Notes: generated by a model from the sequence alone, not told the origin. Counted from the first letter of the stretch, positions 1 to 8,305 are shown. The stretch is DNA of 33,973 nucleotides from Caldilineaceae bacterium (GCA_023384495.1 JAHDWG010000003.1:1-33973), one strand, 5' to 3'. Program-made: numbers and translations.

Positions 1-9
1 CCCGACTGA

Positions 10-150
10 CTACGGCGTGACGATGTTAAACCAGAACTCAAAGTTGTCCATCAGCGAGAGGAATTCGACCAGTTTTGCCTGGTTGCCCTCGATCTTGACG
101 CGGATTGCTTGCCCTTGCTGTGATTAACCACGCCACTTTCCATTGCTACA
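10..150 (-). pseudogene. Alkylsulfatase C-terminal remnant
   Basis: Read on the minus strand, positions 99 down to 10 encode VKIEGNQAKLVEFLSLMDNF followed by EFWFNIVTP and a stop. This is nearly identical to the last 29 residues of the intact alkylsulfatase at 2076-3977. Beyond position 99 the similarity resumes at 101-150 with sequence that lies about 94 bp further upstream in the intact gene (2261-2305), so an internal deletion not divisible by three has broken the frame. Similarity then fades by about 150. It is a decayed piece of a second, paralogous alkylsulfatase SCP2-like tail lying downstream of the DUF1254 gene. No promoter or start is present and I do not expect a product. Confidence 0.85.
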
Positions 151-185
151 CGTTTAGCGGACGCTACAGTCTCGCATTCTGGAGT

Positions 186-226
186 GGCGGGACGATCCGT
201 TGGATCACGGCCTGTTGCGTCCCGCC
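186..226 (-). terminator. Hairpin downstream of DUF1254 gene
   Basis: Perfect 9-bp inverted repeat GGCGGGACG (186-194) / CGTCCCGCC (218-226) with a 23-nt loop, about 45 nt past the stop of the 271-1707 gene. A smaller stem, CCGCC/GGCGG, lies at 243-263. There is no clear T tract, so it may be a weak terminator or an mRNA 3'-end stabiliser. Confidence 0.45.
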
Positions 227-270
227 CTGTTCCAGTGCTGCGCCGCCACAGTGGTTTCGGCGGTCAAGGG

Positions 271-1707
271 TCAGTCGATGCGCTCGAAGTCTGGCAGCGC
301 GAAGCGTTTGTCGAAGAAGGGTTGCAATGGCGCGTAGAGGCGGAAGTAGACAAACCATCCGTCATTCCCCACCGTTTTCATGAAGTTACGCTCGAAGCCG
401 AGCGGCGCATTGGCCCCGATGTACAGATCAACGCTGCCATCCGTGTTGTACTGCAGGTCCTTCATCTTGCTGTCGAGGTTGACGCTGCGACTCTCGCTGC
501 CACCGTTGTCATAGAGGCGACGGGTGTTCTCGCTGTAAAGCGTGAGCGCCCAGAACTGCCCGACCGGCACTTCCTTGGGCACGCGCAACTTGTAGGTCTT
601 ATCGGCACGCAGTAGTTCACCCGTATGGTCGCGCTTGGTCGTCATGTAGACCTGACCGGCGCCGACCTTCGGGTTCACCATGCCTTCGCTGCTGGTGACC
701 GCTTCGTAGAACCAGGTCGTGCGCTCGTCCAATTCCAGGCGAGTGTCGGTTTCCTGTGGGATGGTGAAGTCGAAGCACTTGTACCAGCTTGTGCCTGCCC
801 AGTATGGCTCGGCAAAGCGGGGGTTGACCTGGAGGTTGCGCGCCATCAGTTCGCCCATCGCCGCGCCCTTGCGCAGAATCTCCGTCTGGCGGGCGTCCGG
901 GTTGAACAGGTTCCCCTTCTCAATGCCAAGTGGCAGCAGCATTGCCATCCACGCTTTGTCGATTGTACGGACTGGCTCCTCATTGACAACCTGGGCCAGC
1001 AGCCGCCAGTAGTCGAGGCCGCGCGGCGCGGTAGCATCCCATTCGACATCCAGGCCCTCGATAAAGCGGGCGCTGCTCAACGGTTTGCCGAGCCGGCCCA
1101 TTTTCAGCGCGGCCTTGAACATCGTCGAGAAGGCCGGATCGGGGTCGAGGATGCGCAGGCCGAACATCAAGTTGACGGTGGTGCTTTTGATCACATAGGC
1201 ATCCGGCTGCTCGTATTTCTGCGCGTCGTCTTCCGGTCCGACGATGATGTAGCGCCCCCTCTTGCCCTGGTCCGGGCCGGTCAGTCCGGTGTCGGCGACT
1301 GGCCGCTGCCAGAAATCGAGGAAGCCACCGGCAGTCCTACCCGCCGGGTATTCGACGACCAACGGGCCGTCCTTCAGACTGGTGAAGTGGATGAGGTATG
1401 GTGTCGTGAGGTTGCTAGTCACAATACCGCGCTTCTCATTCAGTGTCTCGAAGACGACAAAATCCGTGGCGCCGGTCGCGTCGAAGGCCTGCGCCTGGCG
1501 TTCGCGCCAGGTTGCAAAACTAACCAGCGGATGGCACCAGAGGTAGCACTGCACTGCGCGCTGATAGTCCATCTCATCGTAGAGACGCTGGGAGGCATCA
1601 TCATCGAAATAATTGTGTACCAGTTTGATCTCGCCGATTGGGGTCGCGATGACTTCGTCACCGGCAAGTTTGGCCGTGGCCAAAGGAACGGTAGATAGTT
1701 GCTGCAT
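271..1707 (-). CDS. DUF1254/DUF1214 domain protein
   Basis: 478 residues. The N-terminal half (about 25-150) fits DUF1254: YFDDDASQRLYDEMDYQRAVQCYLW, the conserved 'TSNLTTPY' region and the 'PLVVEYPAGRTAGGFLDFW' stretch. The C-terminal third (about 350-465) fits DUF1214: TYKLRVPKEVPVGQFWALTLY, then NTDGSVDLYIG and the closing WFVYFRLYAPLQPFFD. This two-domain architecture is widespread, but its biochemical role is not established. No signal peptide is visible, whereas many relatives are exported. The ATG at 1707 has a good AGGAGA about 9 nt upstream. The leader carries a hairpin preceded by a TATACT -10-like box (1804-1809), so it probably has its own promoter although it lies downstream of the alkylsulfatase gene on the same strand. 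Its position between an intact alkylsulfatase and an alkylsulfatase remnant suggests a link to that enzyme, but this is inference. Confidence 0.9.
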   Translation of the reverse strand: MQQLSTVPLATAKLAGDEVIATPIGEIKLVHNYFDDDASQRLYDEMDYQRAVQCYLWCHPLVSFATWRERQAQAFDATGATDFVVFETLNEKRGIVTSNLTTPYLIHFTSLKDGPLVVEYPAGRTAGGFLDFWQRPVADTGLTGPDQGKRGRYIIVGPEDDAQKYEQPDAYVIKSTTVNLMFGLRILDPDPAFSTMFKAALKMGRLGKPLSSARFIEGLDVEWDATAPRGLDYWRLLAQVVNEEPVRTIDKAWMAMLLPLGIEKGNLFNPDARQTEILRKGAAMGELMARNLQVNPRFAEPYWAGTSWYKCFDFTIPQETDTRLELDERTTWFYEAVTSSEGMVNPKVGAGQVYMTTKRDHTGELLRADKTYKLRVPKEVPVGQFWALTLYSENTRRLYDNGGSESRSVNLDSKMKDLQYNTDGSVDLYIGANAPLGFERNFMKTVGNDGWFVYFRLYAPLQPFFDKRFALPDFERID

Positions 1708-1728
1708 GAGCGATTCTCCTTGTCTATT

Positions 1729-1809
1729 CTGCGGTTGCTTTGAAAACCGGACTTTGCGAAGAAGCTTACTCCTTCAGGCGACCCCGGTTTTCAAACAGAG
1801 CGTAGTATA
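1729..1809 (-). promoter_or_regulatory. Promoter plus leader hairpin, copy 1
   Basis: On the minus strand a TATACT -10-like box (1804-1809) is followed within 3 nt by GCTCTG and then a perfect 12-bp inverted repeat, TTTGAAAACCGG / CCGGTTTTCAAA (arms 1784-1795 and 1739-1750, loop 33 nt). GCAACCGCAG follows, then the AGGAGA ribosome site of the DUF1254 gene. The same layout recurs at 8686-8764 with changed stem bases that still pair. No convincing -35 box is seen. It reads as a promoter whose transcript begins with, or just before, a stable hairpin. Confidence 0.6.
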
Positions 1810-2075
1810 AATTCGATTATTGCCTACGTGTCGGTTCGGGTGCCTGCCAACCGCCGTCGATTGGCGGCACTCATATCAGATAGAAAATCCGAGTTTGCCA
1901 GTACCACAATGAGACTTCGCGGAGGTCTTGTCCGCAACCCTGGTCAAAGTCTCGTCGTAGTATCAGGGCCACCTTCGGGGAAGGGGACACAATGGCGAGT
2001 GGCTGACCAACGTGGTTTGACCCCTTCCCGCCGGGTTTGAACCTTTGAGACCAAGCGTGGCATTGCACCTACCTG
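1810..2075. repeat. Intergenic spacer with nested inverted repeat
   Basis: 266 bp between two minus-strand genes. It contains a nested palindrome: outer arms GAGACTT (1911-1917) / AAGTCTC (1947-1953), inner arms GCGGA (1919-1923) / TCCGC (1931-1935). A 65-codon minus-strand frame (1871-2068) runs through it, but I do not consider it a gene. The rest shows nothing I recognise. Confidence 0.5.
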
Positions 2076-3977
2076 CTACGGCGTAACGATATTAAACCAG
2101 AACTCAAAGTTGTCGATCAGCGACAGGAATTCGACCAGTTTTGCCTGGTTGCCCTCGATCTTGACTTCGCCCGACGCCAGTTTGTCGGCTAGGGTCGCCT
2201 CACCCAATACCACCTGGTCGAGCGCGGTGCGGGTCAGGGTCACGCTGGCGTCGGCCTGGGCGGATTGTCGGCCCTTGCTGTGATTGAGCACGCTATTTTC
2301 CACCACCAACAGATACTGTTCATCAAGGTCGGTGAAATTGGCGTTGAGCGTGATCACTTTGCCCTCGGCTTTGGGGCCGACCAGACGCACCGCCAACAGG
2401 TCAAAGAACATCTCCAACGGGGTCGCCCGCACAGTGTCGGGTGTGACCGATTTGGGCGCGGCCAGATCGAGCACGCCATCGCGCAGTTCTTTGGCCGCAC
2501 TGAGATAGAAGTTGCGCCACGGGCCTGACTCGGCCTGGTAGCCCAGTTGCTCCAGCGCATCGGCCTGTAATTCACGCGCCTCCTGGTTGTCGGGGTCGGC
2601 AAAGACCAGATGGTTGACAACCTGCGCCACCCAGCGATAGTTGCCCTCGGCAAACGATTGGCGGGCATTACGGAGTAGAGCGTCGGCCCCGCCCATAAAG
2701 GCCACGTATTGCTTGCCAGCCTCGACCGGTGGCAGCGGATGCAGGTTAGCCGGGTTGCCATCGAAGAAACCCAGATACCGCTGGTAGATGGCTTTGACGT
2801 TGTGGCTGACCGTGCCGTAATAGCCGCGGTTGTACCAGGCCCGGAACAACTCGGCCGGCAGGTGGATGATCTCCGGAATTTCGAGGATTGTGTAGCCCTG
2901 GTTGGCCAGCCGCAGGGTTTCATCGTGCAGATATTTGTACATATCGCGCTGCTTCTTCAGAAAATCGATTCCGGCATCCGCTCCCCAGATCGGCCAGTGG
3001 TGGGAGGCGAAAACGACGTCAAACTTGCCGGCAAACTGGTCAAGCGCTTCGTCGATATAGCGCGCCCAAGCTTTGGCGTCGCGCACCTCCGCCCCGCGCG
3101 GGGTGTAGAGGTTGTGCATATTGTGCGTGCAGTTCTCGGCCATACAGAGCGCCCGGTATTTGGGGAAAACAAAGTTCATCTCCACCGGCGCCTCCGTGCC
3201 GGGGGTGAGTTGGAACTCAATTTCCAAGCCGTCAATCGTCATCTTCTGACCGGTGGCGGTAATGTAATCAGTAGGGTCAATCAGCGTGGGCAACCCGCTG
3301 GATGTCGTTTGCCCCAGCCCGGCGCCCACCTGCCCCTTGCTGCCCTTGGGGTTCAAGTTGCCGTACATATAGCTGGCGCGGCGGCTCATCACATTGCCGG
3401 CGATGATATTTTCGCTGATGGCGAAGTCCAAAAAATGCTGCGGGGCGATGAGCTTGACCTTGCCCGCCTGGACATCGGCTTCTGAAATCACCGCTTTGAC
3501 ACCGCCCCAGTGGTCGACGTGGCTGTGGGTGTAGATGACTGCGACAATTGGCTTTTTGCCGAGTTGGCGATAGACCAGCTCCATTCCGGCTTTGGCGGTG
3601 GGGGGCGTCAGCAGCGGGTCCACGACCAGGTAGCCGCTATCGGTTTCGATGATGCTCATCACCGAGAGATCAAAGCCACGAATCTGATAGACGCCCTCGG
3701 ACACCTTGAACAGACCGTGGTAGAGCGTCAACAAGCGCGATTGGCGCCACAGGCTGGGGTTGACCGAGGGCGGGGCGGTTTCCTCGGCCAGGAAGGGATA
3801 GGCATTCAAATCCCAGACCGGGCGACCATTTTCATCCGTGATGACCGGGTCGTCCAGGGTGGCGATAAAGCCGCGGCTGGCTAGCTCGTAATCCTGCGTG
3901 TCGTCCCAGTTGAGCTCGTCGAGCAGGGCTGCATTGGCGGCAGCAGTAAATTCGGTGGCCTCTTTTGCTTGTGACAT
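2076..3977 (-). CDS. SdsA1/YjcS-type alkyl sulfatase (MBL fold)
   Basis: 633 residues, full length for class-III alkylsulfatases, which hydrolyse primary or secondary alkyl sulfate esters such as SDS to alcohol and sulfate. The metallo-beta-lactamase domain (about 90-340) carries THSHVDHWGG with H151, H153, D155 and H156. It also has E262 in TPGTEAPVEMNF, E281 in AENCTHNMHN and H326 in ASHHWPIWG. The 262-281-326 spacing matches the Zn-ligand spacing of SdsA1 (280-299-344), so all ligands appear present. A helical dimerisation domain follows (about 370-510), then an SCP2-like C-terminal domain (about 515-633). The N-terminus MSQAKEATEFTAAANAALLD is not a signal peptide, so the enzyme is probably cytoplasmic, unlike secreted SdsA1. 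The ATG at 3977 has AGGAGA 6 nt upstream. It lies 114 bp downstream of the SulP gene. Confidence 0.95.
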   Translation of the reverse strand: MSQAKEATEFTAAANAALLDELNWDDTQDYELASRGFIATLDDPVITDENGRPVWDLNAYPFLAEETAPPSVNPSLWRQSRLLTLYHGLFKVSEGVYQIRGFDLSVMSIIETDSGYLVVDPLLTPPTAKAGMELVYRQLGKKPIVAVIYTHSHVDHWGGVKAVISEADVQAGKVKLIAPQHFLDFAISENIIAGNVMSRRASYMYGNLNPKGSKGQVGAGLGQTTSSGLPTLIDPTDYITATGQKMTIDGLEIEFQLTPGTEAPVEMNFVFPKYRALCMAENCTHNMHNLYTPRGAEVRDAKAWARYIDEALDQFAGKFDVVFASHHWPIWGADAGIDFLKKQRDMYKYLHDETLRLANQGYTILEIPEIIHLPAELFRAWYNRGYYGTVSHNVKAIYQRYLGFFDGNPANLHPLPPVEAGKQYVAFMGGADALLRNARQSFAEGNYRWVAQVVNHLVFADPDNQEARELQADALEQLGYQAESGPWRNFYLSAAKELRDGVLDLAAPKSVTPDTVRATPLEMFFDLLAVRLVGPKAEGKVITLNANFTDLDEQYLLVVENSVLNHSKGRQSAQADASVTLTRTALDQVVLGEATLADKLASGEVKIEGNQAKLVEFLSLIDNFEFWFNIVTP

Positions 3978-4029
3978 GGTTGTCTCCTATTGGTTATCTA
4001 AAGCCTTGTCTCTATCCAATACGATGCCC

Positions 4030-4084
4030 GCCCCGTCATAAATGGACGGGGCTAGCGCCAACAGAAGCCAGGTTAACCTGGCTT
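4030..4084. repeat. Two adjacent palindromes between SulP and alkylsulfatase
   Basis: Stem GCCCCGTC (4030-4037) / GACGGGGC (4045-4052) with a 7-nt loop, then a perfect 20-bp palindrome AAGCCAGGTTAACCTGGCTT (4065-4084). Both lie in the 114-bp gap after the SulP stop codon. Neither has a T tract in either orientation, so they look more like mobile intergenic palindromes or RNA processing sites than an intrinsic terminator. Confidence 0.6.
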
Positions 4085-4091
4085 GGTCTTG

Positions 4092-5768
4092 CTAGTACGG
4101 TGGCTTTAGCCCCGTTGCCTGCTCGTCGACCCACTGTTCGGCGGCTGCCATTGCGTCCAACAGCGCCTGCCCTACGCGCTCATCGGCCAGAAAGATATTC
4201 CCCCGGCCAATATGCTGGATAGTCTCGGTGCGTTCGATCTGTTCTTCGACGTTTGGATCCACCCCACTCAACATCAATTTGCTCCCCTGTTGCCGCAACA
4301 GGTCGGCGTAGCGTGCGATGGCTTTCAAAAAGGTGCTGCCCACCTCCTGTTTCCCGCGCAAAACCAGGATCACGACGGCATGGCGTGAATCCGCTGTGAC
4401 GGCCGGAAGCTGCGCGGTGAACACCGGCGCAGCCGCAAAGAAGAGGCTGCCGTAGGGCATCAGCACAGTCACCTGGCCGGGGGGAACTGCGCTTGGCGGC
4501 GCCACCTCAACCGGATACCCGCCGGCCTCCAGTTCCAACGCCTTTACAGTTACTTTGTTGGACTGACGAAAAACGAAGAGCACGACTGCCAATCCCACCC
4601 CCAGCAAGACTGCATATTGCAACGGTATAAAGAGTGCGGACACAAAAGTCAGGATCATCACACTCAGTTGCACCCATCCTGTCTTGCCAACCATCTTCGC
4701 CTGGTCAAGCTTCAACGTGCGGAAGCCAACCACGATCAACAGACCGGCCAGCACGGGCATGGCGATCAGACCCACCAATCGGCCAAAAAGCAGAATGGCC
4801 AGCGCCATAACGACCCCGGCGGAGAGATTGGCCAGCCGCGAGCGGGCGCCGGCGCTGAGCACCAGCGCCGTGGCCGACATCGAGCCACCGACCGGCAAGC
4901 CTTGCAACGAACCCGCAACCAGGTTCGCCACCCCCTGCCCAACAAAATCACCCGATGCATCCGGGTAGTTGCCATCGGGGTTGGGCACGGATTGGCTAAT
5001 GCTGGACCCCTGCACCAACCCGACAAAGGCCAACGAGAGCGCCGGAATGACCAGGCCGGGAAAAACCGCCAGTGGCGGCAACACCGGCAACGGCAATGAG
5101 TTGGGGATGGCGGCGACGTCCCTGACCAGAACGACAGCATCGGCGCCAAAGAGCGGCACGACCAGCGAGGCGAAAATCATGGCCACCACCATCCCCAATG
5201 CCCCCAAGCTGGTCTTCTCCAGAGTCAAAATCAGGATGATGGTGAGCAGGCCGACGAGCAAGGTCGGCAGATGCACCTGCTCGATGTGTTGCAAGAGGTC
5301 AAAGGTTCTGACCACCCGATTGGCGCCGGCGCTGTTGTACCCGGTAAAGTCGTCCAACTGGCCGAGGATGATGAGAAAGGCGACGGCGTTGACAAAGCCG
5401 GTGATGACTGCGTTGGGCACAAAGCGAACCAGAGCGCCGAGCTTGAGTAAACCGGCTGCCAGCATGATCAACCCGGTTAGGATGGCTAGGGCAAATAAGG
5501 GAGTGTTGGGGTCAGGACCGTCTCGCACCTGGGGCACGCTTGCGACGATCAGGGCCATGGCGCTGGTGGCCTGTATCGACATAAAGACCGAGCTGGAAAA
5601 CAAGGCGCCGCTAAAGACGCCGGTCATATAGGCATACAGACCGTAGATCGGGTTGACCAGCGCCAGTAGGCCGGTGGCCATCCCGTCCGGGATGCTCTGA
5701 ATGCCTAAGACCAGGCCGGCGCTCAGATCGGCGCCGATGGTATTACGGTTGAAGAAGGATTGCTTCAT
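4092..5768 (-). CDS. SulP family anion transporter with STAS domain
   Basis: 558 residues. The N-terminus shows the SulP signature region IPDGMATGLLALVNPIYGLY (about 26-45), followed by roughly 12-14 hydrophobic segments (about 15-405), including the conserved GLVQGSSIS and the GNYPDASGDFVGQGVANLVAG region before TM9/10. The cytosolic C-terminus (about 430-545) is a STAS domain: VVILVLRGKQEVGSTFLKAI, then LMLSGVDPNVEEQIERT. Members move sulfate, bicarbonate or dicarboxylates across the inner membrane. Lying just upstream of an alkylsulfatase, sulfate is the most likely ion, but direction and substrate are inferred. The ATG at 5768 has only a weak upstream GGGGAC. The final codons (ATGLKPPY, stop at 4092) lie in a CGGGGCTAAAGCC tract resembling a palindromic repeat, so the C-terminus may have been rewritten by a repeat insertion. 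Confidence 0.93.
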   Translation of the reverse strand: MKQSFFNRNTIGADLSAGLVLGIQSIPDGMATGLLALVNPIYGLYAYMTGVFSGALFSSSVFMSIQATSAMALIVASVPQVRDGPDPNTPLFALAILTGLIMLAAGLLKLGALVRFVPNAVITGFVNAVAFLIILGQLDDFTGYNSAGANRVVRTFDLLQHIEQVHLPTLLVGLLTIILILTLEKTSLGALGMVVAMIFASLVVPLFGADAVVLVRDVAAIPNSLPLPVLPPLAVFPGLVIPALSLAFVGLVQGSSISQSVPNPDGNYPDASGDFVGQGVANLVAGSLQGLPVGGSMSATALVLSAGARSRLANLSAGVVMALAILLFGRLVGLIAMPVLAGLLIVVGFRTLKLDQAKMVGKTGWVQLSVMILTFVSALFIPLQYAVLLGVGLAVVLFVFRQSNKVTVKALELEAGGYPVEVAPPSAVPPGQVTVLMPYGSLFFAAAPVFTAQLPAVTADSRHAVVILVLRGKQEVGSTFLKAIARYADLLRQQGSKLMLSGVDPNVEEQIERTETIQHIGRGNIFLADERVGQALLDAMAAAEQWVDEQATGLKPPY

Positions 5769-5791
5769 GTCGGTTCAATTTCAGGGTCCCC

Positions 5792-5839
5792 CCGGCAGGC
5801 TGCTCACACAATCGCGGCCTGCCGGAGAATGAGATATTA
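5792..5839 (-). promoter_or_regulatory. Candidate SulP promoter/leader with 9-bp hairpin
   Basis: On the minus strand an A+T-rich stretch containing TAATAT (reverse of 5834-5839) stands out from the GC-rich surroundings and could be a -10 box. It is followed by a perfect stem CCGGCAGGC / GCCTGCCGG (arms 5817-5825 and 5792-5800, 16-nt loop) that would lie in the SulP 5' leader. The hairpin could alternatively end transcripts of the upstream LURP-like gene. Confidence 0.4.
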
Positions 5840-5878
5840 ACTTAATTAGCTGAACACCATGCGGTCGCGCCGGCGTTG

Positions 5879-6439
5879 CTACCCATGCGCCATCATATCG
5901 ATCGCCACCGTCACGGCCAGAATCAAGATGTCATTTTGCCCCGGCTCGATTTGCACCCCATAGGTGTCGGCGAGGCGAAACCATTTCTTCGAGACCTCGG
6001 CAATCTTGCCGCCGCCCTCGCCGATGGTATATTGATGGTTCAAGACATTGCCCTGCACGTTCAGATCAGGCCCGTCGCCGATTTTCACCGTCCAACGGTC
6101 GCGCAACGGTGTAATTAGCGCCTTTTTGACCAGCGCCATCCGCTGGCCGTTCTCGCTCTCGATCTCCATGGTGTCCCTGATCCGTAGCAGCTTCTGCTGG
6201 ATTTTGCACAACTCGCGACCGTTGGTGTCCTCGAAGAAAATCGTGTCGCGCACACGCAGCATCTTGCCATCCACCTTGAAGACGCGCTGACCGCTCTCAT
6301 TTTCGATCCAAAAATCGTCGCCAAACGAAACCAGCTTTTGGCGCATCCGGTAACGGGTGGCCGTCCCCCGGCGGCCAAAGACTTCCCGCTCCTCGCGTCG
6401 CTGTTCCCGTCGTTCTTGCGGTCGTTTTCTACCAAGCAT
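5879..6439 (-). CDS. LURP-one-related/YxjI-like protein
   Basis: 186 residues. A basic N-terminus (MLGRKRPQERREQRREEREV, 1-20) precedes a beta-rich domain (about 30-180) of repeating strands: LVSFGDDFWIENESGQRVFK, then FKVDGKMLRVRDTIFFEDTN and LLRIRDTMEIESENGQRMAL. This pattern is typical of LURP-one-related/Tubby-C-like proteins (bacterial YxjI). The bacterial members have no firmly known function; a phospholipid-scramblase-like membrane-facing role has been suggested for the fold. The end ILILAVTVAIDMMAHG is hydrophobic, as in relatives. The ATG at 6439 has a strong AGAGGAGA about 8 nt upstream. It may be co-transcribed with SulP (110-bp gap containing a hairpin) but could equally be a single-gene unit. 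Confidence 0.85.
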   Translation of the reverse strand: MLGRKRPQERREQRREEREVFGRRGTATRYRMRQKLVSFGDDFWIENESGQRVFKVDGKMLRVRDTIFFEDTNGRELCKIQQKLLRIRDTMEIESENGQRMALVKKALITPLRDRWTVKIGDGPDLNVQGNVLNHQYTIGEGGGKIAEVSKKWFRLADTYGVQIEPGQNDILILAVTVAIDMMAHG

Positions 6440-6556
6440 GATCGTTTCTCCTCTAATACTGTTTTCAAGATGCGAGCACCGCTACCCTCTAGCGCGCTCG
6501 ATCTCGTCCAACGTTGCAAATTACTAACTCACTCACCTGACGCAGGTACAGCAGGT

Positions 6557-6624
6557 ACACAGAGAAGAGATAGATTGCTCAGCGGTTTCTCTGTGTGCTC
6601 TGTGTCTTCTCTAATCTCTCTGTG
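6557..6624. repeat. CACAGAG-type palindromic repeat, copy 1
   Basis: Long imperfect inverted repeat in the 276-bp gap between the LURP-like and MFS genes. The left arm begins ACACAGAGAAGAGATAGATT (6557-6576); the right arm contains CTCTGTGTGCTCTGTGTC and ends AATCTCTCTGTG (6613-6624). It shares its CTCTGTGTGCTCTGTG core with similar palindromes at 8898-8978 and 15615-15724. The rest of the gap shows nothing else identifiable. Confidence 0.7.
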
Positions 6625-6715
6625 CGCCACTTTTGCTTTTCCGGCTGCGAAACGTGAATTGGCAAATCGGCCAACAATCCGCGGTGCATCGATCCGCAGT
6701 TTTTTGTACGTCTTG

Positions 6716-8305
6716 CTAAACCGCGCTCAATTCTTCTTCATGCGGTAATGTTGCTTTCAGCGAACGGCGTAAACCAAAGCCGATGATCAGCGCGGTGATG
6801 AAACAAAAGACCACCATCAACCAGAGCACCTGGCTGTAGGCAATCGCATAGACCTCTTGATAGCCGGCCAGCAAATCAAAGTGTAAATGCTCGCTGATGA
6901 CGGCGACGTCGGCCGGTTCCGCCAGCATCAAGGCTTGCAAACTCGTTGCGACTTCAAGGAGTTCAGCAACAGTGAGATTGGCCGCCGCCAGCCGTTCTCG
7001 GTAGAGGTCTAGCCCCAAACGGGCAAGCAGGCTCCCTGTGAGCGCCGAACCCACCGCCAGGCCAATCGTAGACGTAGCGCTGTTGATGGCGGCATTGACC
7101 CCATAGTGCTGCGCCACCGCCGTGCGCAAGAAGGCGCTGGTCCAGATCGTACTGGCCACCAGGTAGCCCACGCCAAAGAGGAAGAGCGGCAGGATAAAGA
7201 GCCAATAGGGAGCATAGACCGGCAGCAGCGCCGCCCCGCTCATGGCCACCGCCATCACCACCAGACCACCTGCTACGATCGCGCGCGCTTGATACTGGCG
7301 CATCGCCCGCAAGAAGAGATAGACGGCGGCGAGCAAGCCAACCAGCATCGGCGCCAGCGCAATGACGGCCACCACGGCAGACATGGAATAGACCACCTGA
7401 AATAGGTTCATGGTCCGCATGCCAAAGCCAATCAGCATAAAATTGATCACCGCGCCGGTGATGATCAACGCTGCCAACTCACGCGTGCGAAACGAACGCC
7501 GCCGTAGCAGCATCTTGGTGATGCGCATATCCCACCAGTAGATCAGCGCCGCACCGGTGATCCCAACCAGCAGGGCCGCGCCGACCACCAACCACCAGAA
7601 GTCCGACGCCACCGGGATCACCAACACCCCGTAGACCACGGCCAGGATGAGCAACGTCCAACCGCTAAAGATCCAGAGGTCGAATTGCCGCTGCCCGCCG
7701 GCGCGCGACTCGGGCACATAGCGAACAGCCCAACGGTAGGCGACAAACGTAAGGGCAATCGGCAGAATGAAGGCGGCGCGCCAACCCCACCACTCGATCA
7801 GAAACTGACCTTGCAGCCAGGCGACCTGGATGGCAATGGCATTGACAACCGTGAAGCTTGCAAATGCTATCGGCCGGCTACGGTCGGTAAAGGTGATGTT
7901 GAGGGTTGCCAGGATCAGCGGCGCAAAGAGCGAACCAAAGACGAGCGAACAAAAACGCAGCGTCAGGTGCCAACCCGGAGAGGGCGAGATGAGCAGTAGT
8001 AGATTCGAAGCAGCAAAACCGATCAACCCTATGAGCCAGAAACGCCGCCGGCCATAGAGATCGCCCAACACGCCACCGACGAGCAGAAAGACGATCAACA
8101 GGATGCCGCTCACACTGGAGATGAGCCGGAAATCGTTCCACGCTGCATCAAACGGCTGTACGTCCGGTGGCCGAAAGATCCACAGCGGCGGCTGAAGAAA
8201 TCGGGCGCTGCTGGCAAGGCAACACGCGACCAGGATCGACCAACGCTCGGTTGGCGATCGAGGAAGGGAGACGACGGGCTGTGATTCTGTTTGCAATTCA
8301 GTCAT
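6716..8305 (-). CDS. MFS transporter, 14-TM type
   Basis: 529 residues from the ATG at 8305; a TTG two codons upstream at 8311 is also possible. There are 14 or so hydrophobic segments, with the MFS motif A GGVLGDLYGRRR (about 77-88) in the loop between TM2 and TM3, and WRAAFILPIALTFVAYRWAV after TM5, as in DHA2-type drug:H+ antiporters. The central region has an arginine-rich loop (KMLLRRRSFRTREL) separating the halves. The C-terminus carries a soluble stretch (AEPADVAVISEHLHFDLLAG) before the last helix, common in DHA2 members. Substrate cannot be deduced. No clear promoter lies directly upstream; the 8.3-9.0 kb repeat-rich region precedes it, so its leader could be long. Confidence 0.9.
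   Translation of the reverse strand: MTELQTESQPVVSLPRSPTERWSILVACCLASSARFLQPPLWIFRPPDVQPFDAAWNDFRLISSVSGILLIVFLLVGGVLGDLYGRRRFWLIGLIGFAASNLLLLISPSPGWHLTLRFCSLVFGSLFAPLILATLNITFTDRSRPIAFASFTVVNAIAIQVAWLQGQFLIEWWGWRAAFILPIALTFVAYRWAVRYVPESRAGGQRQFDLWIFSGWTLLILAVVYGVLVIPVASDFWWLVVGAALLVGITGAALIYWWDMRITKMLLRRRSFRTRELAALIITGAVINFMLIGFGMRTMNLFQVVYSMSAVVAVIALAPMLVGLLAAVYLFLRAMRQYQARAIVAGGLVVMAVAMSGAALLPVYAPYWLFILPLFLFGVGYLVASTIWTSAFLRTAVAQHYGVNAAINSATSTIGLAVGSALTGSLLARLGLDLYRERLAAANLTVAELLEVATSLQALMLAEPADVAVISEHLHFDLLAGYQEVYAIAYSQVLWLMVVFCFITALIIGFGLRRSLKATLPHEEELSAV

Noticed and set aside
625-1698. 357-codon plus-strand open frame
   Set aside because: Antisense to the DUF1254 gene, which has a ribosome site and recognisable domains.
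1871-2068. 65-codon minus-strand frame after the alkylsulfatase gene
   Set aside because: Overlaps a nested palindrome and has no ribosome site; more likely a translated repeat than a gene.
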